Assembly (NCBI GenBank): GCA_900696455.1
Contig: CAADGB010000329.1
Span: 1 to 32,212 of the forward strand
Reading direction: 5' to 3'
Origin: an uncultured delta proteobacterium
Lineage (GTDB): Bacteria; Myxococcota_A; Polyangia; Haliangiales; Haliangiaceae
DNA length: 32,212 nt
Shown: positions 26,228 through 32,212 of the stretch, one piece after another
How the letters are laid out: each line of letters opens with the position of its first letter
Numbering within the stretch: the stretch's first letter is position 1
Position numbers and translations under genes: made by a program
Notes under the pieces: generated by a model
What the model saw: the letters and a program-made list of their open reading frames with translations, nothing else
Database searches by the model: none
What the model was told of the DNA's origin: nothing

Positions 26228-27129
26228 TGTCCGGACCGAACCGCCGCGTCGCGTTGAAGGTCGTCGGGGCCACCCTGGGCGCAGGCGCGTTTGCCTATGC
26301 CGGACGCCCGGTTGCGCAGTGGGCCGCAAATCTCGACCTCGACGAGGTCCTGACGCGCCACTACAAGGAGCTGACGCCGGAGGATCTTGCGCAGATCCTG
26401 CGGCGCCTGGAGGCCGAGACGCAAGAAACGTACGGGGTCGACGTCCGCATCGAGGACATCCCGCCGCAGGACGGCGTGTCGTTCGGCTACGCGCTGAACC
26501 TCAGCCTGTGCATCGGCTGCCGCAAGTGCGTCGAGGCCTGCCACCAGGAGAACAACCACGACCGCCGCACCAACAACTCCTACATCCGCGTGCTCGAGAT
26601 GGAGCAGGGCTCCTTCGACATGGAGAAGGGCACGGTCGACTACGACCACACGGTGCCGGCGCCGGGCAAGTACTACATGCCCGTGCAGTGCCAGCAGTGC
26701 GACGACGCGCCGTGCGTGACGGTGTGCCCGGTCGAGGCGACGTGGAAGGAGAAGGACGGCATCGTCGTCGTCGACTACAACTGGTGCATCGGCTGCCGCT
26801 ACTGCGAGGCGGCCTGTCCCTACCACGCCCGCCGCTTCAACTGGCGCGCGCCCGAGATCCCGGCCGACGAGATCAACCCCGACCAGGGCTACCTGTCGAA
26901 CCGGATCCGGCCGCAGGGCGTCGTCGAGAAGTGCACGTTCTGCCTCCACCGCACGCGCAAGGGCCTCTTGCCGGCGTGCCTCGAGGCCTGCCCCACCGGC
27001 TCGCGCGTGTTCGGCACCCTGCTCGATCCGAAGAGCGACATCCGCTGGGTGCTCGAGCACAAGCGGGTCTACGTGCTCAAGGAAGAGCTGGGGACCCGGC
27101 CGCGCTTCTTCTACTTCTTCGACAAGTGA
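26227..27129 (+). CDS. Four-cluster 4Fe-4S protein (NrfC/DsrO/HybA-like)
   Basis: 300 residues from ATG 26227. The N-terminus NRRVALKVVGATLGAGAFAY looks like a Tat signal or anchor. Sixteen cysteines lie in four groups: 95/98/101/105 (CIGCRKCVEACH), 155/158/163/167 (CQQCDDAPCVTVCP), 187/190/193/197 (CIGCRYCEAACP) and 236/239/251/255 (CTFC...CLEACP). This is the standard DmsB/NrfC set. The protein links NrfD to the periplasmic cytochrome. It is preceded by the tetraheme lipoprotein and followed 4 bp later by nrfD-like. Family certain, partner assignment inferred. Confidence 0.93.
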   Translation: MSGPNRRVALKVVGATLGAGAFAYAGRPVAQWAANLDLDEVLTRHYKELTPEDLAQILRRLEAETQETYGVDVRIEDIPPQDGVSFGYALNLSLCIGCRKCVEACHQENNHDRRTNNSYIRVLEMEQGSFDMEKGTVDYDHTVPAPGKYYMPVQCQQCDDAPCVTVCPVEATWKEKDGIVVVDYNWCIGCRYCEAACPYHARRFNWRAPEIPADEINPDQGYLSNRIRPQGVVEKCTFCLHRTRKGLLPACLEACPTGSRVFGTLLDPKSDIRWVLEHKRVYVLKEELGTRPRFFYFFDK

Positions 27130-27133
27130 GCCC

Positions 27134-28402
27134 ATGGCCGCCGATCCCACCGCCGCCGTCACGCCGCCTCCGCCGCCGTCGCTGCCTCCGGCGCTGTCGT
27201 ACCTGCGCTTCCTGCGGGCGGCGCTGGTGCGCTCGTTCTCGGGCTCGTGGCGGTTCTACGCCTGGATGACGATCCTGACCGCGATCGCGCTGGTCGGGCT
27301 CAACGCCTGGGGCCACCAGCTCAACCAGGGCATGCAGGTGACCGCGCTCTCCGACCACGTGTCGTGGGGGCTCTACATCGCCAACTTCACCTTCGGCGTC
27401 GGGCTCGCCGCCGGCGCGGTGATGATGGTCATCCCCGCCTACCTCTACGACGACCACGAGATGCACGACGTGGTCATCATCGGCGAGCTGCTGGCGATCG
27501 CCGCGATCGTCGTCTGCATCGGCTTCATCATCGTCGACATGGGCCGGCCCGACCGGCTGTGGCACATCATCCCCGGCATCGGCCGCTTCCACTGGCCGGT
27601 GTCGATGCTGACCTGGGACGTGCTGGTCCTGAACGGCTACCTGCTGATCAACCTGCACATCGCCGGCTACCTCATGTACCAGCGCTACCTCGGCAAGAAG
27701 CCGCGCAAGGGCTGGTACCTGCCGTTCGTCTTCCTCTCGATCGGCTGGGCGATCTCGATCCACACCGTCACCGCCTTCCTCTACCAGGGCCTGGGCGGGC
27801 GGCCGTTCTGGAACTCGGCGCTCCTGGCGCCGCGCTTCCTGGCCACCGCGTTCATCAGCGGCCCGGCGTTCGTGATCGTGCTGCTCCACGTCGTGCGCTG
27901 GACCGGTCGCCTGACCTTCGGCGACGGGCCGATCCGCACGCTGACGTCGATCATGCGCGTCACCGTGCTGCTCAACCTGTTCATGCTCGGCTCCGAGCTG
28001 TTCACGGCCCTCTACACCGGCGGCTCGCACGCCACCGCGATCGAGTACCTGTTCTTCGGCAGCCACGGCAAGCACGCGCTGGTGCCGTACATGTGGACCG
28101 CGGTGGCGCTCAACGTGACCTCGGCCGTCCTCCTCTACCTGCCGCGCACCCGCACCGATCACCGGCTCCTGCTCGCGGCGTGCGGCGCCGCCTTCGTCGG
28201 CATCTACCTGGAGAAGGGCATGGGCCTCATCGTGCCCGGGTTCGTGCCGTCGACCCTGCACGAGCTGGTCGAGTACACGCCGAGCGTGACCGAGTGGAAG
28301 GTCACCGCCGGCATCTGGGCGCTGGGCCTCCTGGTCCTGACCGTCGCCCTCAAGGTCGGGCTCGCGATGTGGACGGGGCGGGTCAACGTCCGGACCGACT
28401 GA
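27134..28402 (+). CDS. NrfD-family quinol dehydrogenase membrane subunit (DsrP-like)
   Basis: 422 residues with about ten hydrophobic helices. The segment LNAWGHQLNQGMQVTALSDH, then VSWGLYIANFTFGVGLAAGA and VDMGRPDRLWHIIPG, is typical of NrfD/DsrP/HybB membrane subunits, which oxidise menaquinol (or reduce it) at the periplasmic face. Other marks: SMLTWDVLVLNGYL and SIHTVTAFLYQGLGGRPFW. It ends the rightward operon, so cytochrome-FeS-NrfD form one module. With nap genes alongside and no NapC in the window, it is the best candidate electron donor for nitrate reduction. Confidence 0.93.
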   Translation: MAADPTAAVTPPPPPSLPPALSYLRFLRAALVRSFSGSWRFYAWMTILTAIALVGLNAWGHQLNQGMQVTALSDHVSWGLYIANFTFGVGLAAGAVMMVIPAYLYDDHEMHDVVIIGELLAIAAIVVCIGFIIVDMGRPDRLWHIIPGIGRFHWPVSMLTWDVLVLNGYLLINLHIAGYLMYQRYLGKKPRKGWYLPFVFLSIGWAISIHTVTAFLYQGLGGRPFWNSALLAPRFLATAFISGPAFVIVLLHVVRWTGRLTFGDGPIRTLTSIMRVTVLLNLFMLGSELFTALYTGGSHATAIEYLFFGSHGKHALVPYMWTAVALNVTSAVLLYLPRTRTDHRLLLAACGAAFVGIYLEKGMGLIVPGFVPSTLHELVEYTPSVTEWKVTAGIWALGLLVLTVALKVGLAMWTGRVNVRTD

Positions 28403-28580
28403 CGGGCCGGCGCGCGGCCGGACCGACGGACGCCGCGCCCGCGGGCGACGGGCCCCCGCCGGCACCCGCCGCACCCGATCGACGGGGTTCCAAACACTTG
28501 CTGGACGAGAGATCGCGCGGATGCAGGTCGTGGCCGCGATCGCTTGCGTTGTCAGGGGCCTGGGGCAAGGTAGCCCTCCC

Positions 28581-28841
28581 ATGAACACCGAAGACAGCCC
28601 CACGGACACCGCCGCCCCCGCCACGCCCCTCAGCCGCTACGAGCAGCTCAAGGCCCTCGTCGCCGCGGCCGAGGCCGACTTCGTCAAGTTCTACAACGAC
28701 GGCAACAAGGCCGCCGGCACCCGCGTGCGCGCCGCGATGCAGGAGCTGAAGAACTTCGCCCAGACCGTCCGCACCGAGGTCCAGACCATCAAGAACGAGG
28801 GCAAGGGCGGCGGCGACGCCGCGGCCGACGCCGACGCCTGA
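28581..28841 (+). CDS. Histone H1-like protein Hc1-type
   Basis: 86 residues from ATG 28581. The central block SRYEQLKALVAAAEADFVKF, YNDGNKAAGTRVRAAMQELK and QTVRTEVQTIKNEGK matches the Hc1 pattern (N-K-A-A-G-T-R-x-R-x-x-x-Q-x-L-K). Chlamydial Hc1 has a longer Lys-rich tail that condenses DNA; here the C-terminus is short and acidic (GKGGGDAAADADA), so strong DNA condensation is uncertain. It is a separate transcription unit after the NrfD operon. A TTGCGT hexamer near 28543 may be a -35 element, without a clear -10. Confidence 0.78.
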   Translation: MNTEDSPTDTAAPATPLSRYEQLKALVAAAEADFVKFYNDGNKAAGTRVRAAMQELKNFAQTVRTEVQTIKNEGKGGGDAAADADA

Positions 28842-28843
28842 CG

Positions 28844-28868
28844 GCCCGGGGTGCTGCAGCATCCGGGC
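28844..28868 (+). terminator. Hairpin just after the Hc1 gene
   Basis: GCCCGG and CCGGGC arms with an inner TGC/GCA stem form a ~10-bp hairpin from 28844 to 28868, 3 bp after the Hc1 stop. It ends immediately before the next ATG, so it could be a terminator or mask that start. Confidence 0.4.
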
Positions 28869-29093
28869 ATGACCTCGAGCGGGCGGCGGAACGCCGCCCT
28901 GTTCGGGCTCGCTCTCGCGCTGGCGCTGCCCAAGCAGGTGCCGTGCGAGGTCCCGGGCCGGTCGTGCGAGCTCCACCGTCCTCACGGCGTGATCTGCCGG
29001 CCGGTCGACGTCGAGCCGCTCGGCGTGTTCGTGATCGAGTGGGTGATCGGCAGGGACCTGCCCATCGCCTACTCGCAGCGCGTCGACTGCTGA
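28869..29093 (+). CDS. Small secreted cysteine-containing protein
   Basis: 74 residues from ATG 28869 (an in-frame ATG at 28851 is less likely, as it precedes a hairpin). The N-terminus has a signal-like stretch (RRNAALFGLALALALP). The remainder has four cysteines (PCEVPGRSCELHRPHGVICR ... RVDC) and a hydrophobic segment GVFVIEWVIGRDLPIAY. No family recognised. The close packing and protein-like composition support a real gene, but the start is uncertain. Confidence 0.5.
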   Translation: MTSSGRRNAALFGLALALALPKQVPCEVPGRSCELHRPHGVICRPVDVEPLGVFVIEWVIGRDLPIAYSQRVDC

Positions 29094-29121
29094 GCCGCGG
29101 GCCGGCGCGGGCCGGCGCGGA

Positions 29122-29367
29122 TCAGAGGCCGACGAACGACCGGAGGTCGAACGCGGTGTCCTCCTCGCGATCCTGGAGCGGCCGCACCCGCCACGAGCGG
29201 GCGGTGCCGCAGGCGCCACAGACGTCGATGTCGCGGCCGCCCCCCTTGCCCCGCAGCACCCAGACCTCGAGCGCGTGCTCCCCCCATTTGGGGCAGTCGT
29301 GGGGCAGCGGGTCGTCGAGCTTGAACCCCTTCTTGGCCAGGGCGCGGCGCACGTCGTCGTGACTCAT
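29122..29367 (-). CDS. Small possible zinc-ribbon protein
   Basis: 81 residues from ATG 29367. A DDVRRALAKKGFKLDDPLPH helix is followed by CPKWGEHALEVWVLRGKGGG and DVCGACGTARSWRVR. Cys residues in CPKW and CGAC could bind zinc as a half-ribbon, though only three are seen. No signal, so cytoplasmic. Its start lies 45 bp from the divergent gene at 29413. Function unknown. Confidence 0.6.
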   Translation of the reverse strand: MSHDDVRRALAKKGFKLDDPLPHDCPKWGEHALEVWVLRGKGGGRDIDVCGACGTARSWRVRPLQDREEDTAFDLRSFVGL

Positions 29368-29412
29368 CGTCCGCGAGTATCGCATGTCATACGGGCGCGG
29401 TACGAGCGATGC

Positions 29413-29664
29413 ATGGCTCGTAGCGTCCACCAGATCCTGGGCTTGCTCGGAACCAAGGACCCGGCCGCCGTCCGCGTCTACCCGCTGCCGCCGGCGGGCG
29501 AGGTCGCCTCGCCGGTGCGCGCCGTCGACGACGACGCGTCCGAGCGCGCCGCCGCCTGGGTCAGCGTGTGGGGCGCCGACTTCGGCCGGCTGACCGCCTC
29601 GGTGACCGTCGCCGAGAAGGAGGCGCTGGTGGCCGCCGGCGCCCGCGAGCAGCCGGCCCGCTAG
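29413..29664 (+). CDS. Small hypothetical protein
   Basis: 83 residues from ATG 29413 (MARSVHQILGLLGTKDPAAV). No signal, membrane or metal motif is visible. The sequence WVSVWGADFGRLTASVTVAE suggests a small alpha/beta fold. Its stop is 4 bp from that of the convergent acetyltransferase gene. I do not recognise it. The region upstream (TATCGCATGTCATACG) is less GC-rich and probably holds both divergent promoters. Confidence 0.55.
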   Translation: MARSVHQILGLLGTKDPAAVRVYPLPPAGEVASPVRAVDDDASERAAAWVSVWGADFGRLTASVTVAEKEALVAAGAREQPAR

Positions 29665-29668
29665 CCGG

Positions 29669-30376
29669 CTAGGCGCCCGGGCCACCGCCGTCGCGATCCG
29701 GCGGGCCGCCCATCATCTGGTCGAGGAGGGCGGCGAACGCGCCGGTGGCGTGGGCGCGCAGGCGTGGCGTCAAGGTCGCCAGGCCGCAGCGCAGCTCGTA
29801 GGCGGCCAGGTGCTCGGGGGTGTGGAAGTAGCGCAGGACCAGCGACGGACCGGCGCCGGGATCGAGCTCGAAGCCGTAGACGCGGAAGCCGGCCCGCAGC
29901 TTGGCGATGAGGATCGCGTTGTTGCTTGGCGCATGCTCGCTGGTGATGGTGTCGAAGCCGAGCGCGCGGGTGTAGGCGATCGTGCCGCGGAGGATGTGGC
30001 CGTAGATGCCGCGCCGGCGGTGGTCGGCGCGGATGTTGGTGTGCCACATGCGATAGACGCCGTCGGACCGCTGTTCCCCCGAGAACATCGCGACCAGCTC
30101 GCCGTCCCGGCGGACGGCGGTGAAGTCGGTGAGCGGGTGGTCGGCGCGGCCCGCCGCCAGCCGCGCCTGTCCCTCGCGCTCGGCCGCGCTGCGCAGGGGC
30201 GACAGCAGGAAGAAGACCTCGGGTGGGAAGTCGCCGCGCAGCCCGGCCTCGTGCAGCCTCCAGTAGCTGTCGGCGTCGGCCAGGCGCTCGAGGTCGTACC
30301 CGGCGTCGCGCAGCGGGCGGAAGTGCTCGTCGAAGAGGGCGCGGGCGTGGCTCCACCGGTCGAGGGCGCGGTCCAT
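29669..30376 (-). CDS. GNAT-family N-acetyltransferase
   Basis: 235 residues from ATG 30376. The acetyl-CoA loop is in MWHTNIRADHRRRGIYGHIL (R-x-x-x-R-R-x-G-I-Y-G), followed by AYTRALGFDTITSEHAPSNN and AILIAKLRAGFRVYGFEL, as in GNAT motifs A and B. The N-terminal ~95 residues are an extra helical part (FRPLRDAGYDLERLADADSY). Substrate cannot be read from the sequence. The gene is 38 bp upstream-adjacent to the M2 peptidase stop on the same strand and may be cotranscribed. Confidence 0.85.
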   Translation of the reverse strand: MDRALDRWSHARALFDEHFRPLRDAGYDLERLADADSYWRLHEAGLRGDFPPEVFFLLSPLRSAAEREGQARLAAGRADHPLTDFTAVRRDGELVAMFSGEQRSDGVYRMWHTNIRADHRRRGIYGHILRGTIAYTRALGFDTITSEHAPSNNAILIAKLRAGFRVYGFELDPGAGPSLVLRYFHTPEHLAAYELRCGLATLTPRLRAHATGAFAALLDQMMGGPPDRDGGGPGA

Positions 30377-30414
30377 GGCGCGGTTGTACCGTGTGCGCCG
30401 GGGCCGCGGACCGG

Positions 30415-32212
30415 CTACCAGCCGCAGGTCTGGCCGGCGTTCTGCTCGCGCAGCCAGGCGTGGAGCGGGGCGAAGTAGTCGAGCATCGCGGTGGCGTCCA
30501 TGGCGCGCTGGCCGGTCAGGGCCTCGAGCGCGAGCGGCCACGGCCGGCTCGCGCCCATGGACAGCACCGAGGCCAGGCGGGCGCCGGCCTCCTGGCTGCC
30601 GTGGATCGAGCAGGCGTGCAGCGGGCCCTTCCAGCCGGCGGCCTGGCACAGCGCGTGGTGGAACTGGAACTGCAGGATCGTCGACAGGAAGTAGCGCAGG
30701 TAGGGCACGTTGCCGGGCACGTGGTACTTGGCGCCCGGATCGAAGGCGTCGGCCGGCCGCGCCACCGGCGACACCACGCCCTGGTACTGACGGCGCAGCT
30801 CCCACCAGCGATCGTTCCAGCGCTCCGGCGGGAGCTTGCCGGCGAACGCCTCCCACCGCCACTTGTCGACGAGCACGGCGAACGGCAGGAACGCGACCTT
30901 GTCGAGCGCGGTGTAGAGCTGCTGGTTGATGAGCGCCTGCTCGTTGTCGACCACCTTGGCGAGCAGGCCGACCTGGTGCAGGTAGGTCGGCGTCACCGAC
31001 AGCGCGATCGTGTCGCCGATGGCCTCGTGGAAGCCGTCGTTGGCGCCGTCCTGGTACAGCATCGGCATCTGGTGGTAGTAGAGGAAGTAGTAGTCGTGCC
31101 CGAGCTCGTGGTGGATCGTGATCAGATCCTCCTGGTTGACCTTGGTGCACATCTTGATGCGGACGTCGCCGGAGTAGGTCGGATCCCAGGCGCTGGCGTG
31201 GCACACGACCTCGCGGCCCTTGGGCTGCGTGAACATCGAGCGCTCCCAGAAGGTCGCCGGCAGCGGCTGGAGCCCGAGCGAGGTGAAGAACGACTCGGCC
31301 AGCCGGGTCATGCGCAGGGCGTCGTACCGCTGCGCCACCATCGCCGGGGTCACGTCGGGCGACGGCTGGCCGCGGTGGGGCTCGACGAGGTCGTAGACGT
31401 TGCTCCACGCCTGCGCCCACATGTTGCCGAGCAGGTGCGCGGGCATCGGGCCGGTCGCCGGCACCACGCTCGGGCCGTAGCGCGCCGAGAGCTGGCGGCG
31501 GACGTAGCAGTGCAGGTCCTTGTACAGCGGCTCGACCTGGCCCCACAGCCGGTCGACCTCGACCACGACGTCGGCGGCCGGCATGTCGTAGCGCGACAGC
31601 CACAGCTCGCCGACGTCGCGGAAGCCGGCCACCTGCACGCCCTCGTTGGCGAGCGGCACGAAGCGCTCGTAGCGCGGCCGGACCTGGCGGCCGACGGTGT
31701 CGTGCCAGCCCTGCCACGCCGCCAGCGCCTCGGCCGGCTTGCGGGTCCGGGCCAGGATGTCGGTGAGCTGGCCCAGATCCTGACAGCGGGCGCCCTTGCA
31801 CACCTTGCCCTTGCCGTAGACGCCGTCCATCTCGGTCAGCACCTTCGACAGCTCGCTGGCCCGCGCCGGATCGGCGGGCGCGGTCTGGTCGGCGACCCGC
31901 AGCAGGTGGAGCTGGCGGCGGGTCGAGCCATCGAGGGCGTCGAGGATGGGCGCGAAGCGGCGCGACTCGACGATGGCGCGGGTCACGTAGGCCATCGCCT
32001 CCTCGCTGGCGGCGGCGGCGGCGGCCTCGGTGGCCGGCGTGATGTTGGTGGCGCGGTCCCAGTCGGTCAGCGCCCGCCGGGTCCACACCGCCCGCAGCCC
32101 GCGGTCGACCTCGGCGACGAAGGCGCGGGCGGCCTCCGGCGTCACCGCCGCGGTCGGCGCGGGCGGCGCGACGCTCTCGTCGGGCGGCGGCGGCGGCGCG
32201 GGCGCGGGCGCG
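30415..32212 (-). CDS. M2-family (ACE-like) zinc dipeptidyl carboxypeptidase, N-terminus missing
   Basis: The frame is open to the right window edge, so at least 598 residues are encoded and the true start is outside. The first visible part is a Pro/Ala linker (APAPAPPPPPDESVAPPAP), typical after a lipoprotein or export signal. The catalytic HHELGH (codons ~31096-31113) and downstream glutamate motif HEAIGD (~31018-31035) mark an M2 peptidyl-dipeptidase, related to angiotensin-converting enzyme. Other family parts: LLGNMWAQAWSNVYDLV, FYLYYHQMP-like YYFLYYHQMPMLYQDGANDG, VPYLRYFLSTILQFQFH. It probably cleaves dipeptides from oligopeptide C-termini outside the cytoplasm. Bacterial ACE-like enzymes are known. 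An internal GTG at 32145 exists but sits in mid-linker. Confidence 0.93.
   Translation of the reverse strand, partial: APAPAPPPPPDESVAPPAPTAAVTPEAARAFVAEVDRGLRAVWTRRALTDWDRATNITPATEAAAAAASEEAMAYVTRAIVESRRFAPILDALDGSTRRQLHLLRVADQTAPADPARASELSKVLTEMDGVYGKGKVCKGARCQDLGQLTDILARTRKPAEALAAWQGWHDTVGRQVRPRYERFVPLANEGVQVAGFRDVGELWLSRYDMPAADVVVEVDRLWGQVEPLYKDLHCYVRRQLSARYGPSVVPATGPMPAHLLGNMWAQAWSNVYDLVEPHRGQPSPDVTPAMVAQRYDALRMTRLAESFFTSLGLQPLPATFWERSMFTQPKGREVVCHASAWDPTYSGDVRIKMCTKVNQEDLITIHHELGHDYYFLYYHQMPMLYQDGANDGFHEAIGDTIALSVTPTYLHQVGLLAKVVDNEQALINQQLYTALDKVAFLPFAVLVDKWRWEAFAGKLPPERWNDRWWELRRQYQGVVSPVARPADAFDPGAKYHVPGNVPYLRYFLSTILQFQFHHALCQAAGWKGPLHACSIHGSQEAGARLASVLSMGASRPWPLALEALTGQRAMDATAMLDYFAPLHAWLREQNAGQTCGW

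Overview
The window is very GC-rich bacterial DNA with dense, often overlapping genes (ATGA, GTGA and TGATG junctions), many GTG starts, Ala/Pro-rich linkers, and many lipoproteins and putative outer-membrane proteins. The gene set includes a DUF4157/eCIS-core protein, an ECF sigma factor fused to carboxypeptidase-regulatory-like repeats, cobalamin-dependent NrdJ, a histone H1-like Hc1 protein and a Nap cluster with an NrfD module. Together this suggests a Myxococcota (deltaproteobacterial) chromosome, perhaps Polyangia/Haliangium-like. That placement is inferred from gene content only.

Layout. (1) 1-490: N-terminus of a DUF4157 protein on the minus strand, running off the left edge. (2) 788-4159: a membrane-spanning ECF sigma factor with a long repeat-rich C-terminus, followed by a small lipoprotein. 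(3) 5026-11645: two divergent units that look like a polysaccharide synthesis and export locus. A processive family-2 glycosyltransferase, a WbqC protein and a PIG-L deacetylase lie on the minus strand. A membrane-fusion/coiled-coil protein, a TolC-like protein and a glycan-binding-like lipoprotein lie on the plus strand. A good sigma-54 promoter match precedes the plus-strand unit. (4) 11709-14422: an aldo/keto-reductase-fold protein without the usual catalytic residues and two uncharacterised envelope proteins. (5) 14496-18814: a BtuF-like cobalamin-binding protein divergent from cobalamin-dependent ribonucleotide reductase nrdJ. The 518-bp gap between them carries a cluster of DnaA-like boxes, two NrdR-like boxes 31 bp apart, and a hairpin-rich leader. 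(6) 18982-20082: an orphan antitoxin with a toxin remnant, then an isolated contractile-injection-system tube-type protein. (7) 20175-28402: a periplasmic nitrate reductase region. napD-napA-napB-ferredoxin-small protein-outer-membrane protein run leftward, and tetraheme lipoprotein-FeS protein-NrfD run rightward from a 52-bp divergent gap. (8) 28581-32212: Hc1-like protein, three small uncharacterised genes, a GNAT acetyltransferase and an M2 (ACE-like) metallopeptidase running off the right edge.

How the genes may work together (inference). The NrfD/FeS/cytochrome module probably oxidises menaquinol and passes electrons to NapB and NapA, because no NapC or NapH is seen. BtuF supplies cobalamin to NrdJ, whose promoter region looks tied to dNTP status (NrdR) and replication (DnaA). 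The GT2/PIG-L/membrane-fusion/TolC-like set resembles a synthase-dependent exopolysaccharide system. A repeat element with TTCGACAC and GGCTCAGG arms sits in frame inside two unrelated proteins and has tandemly duplicated in both.
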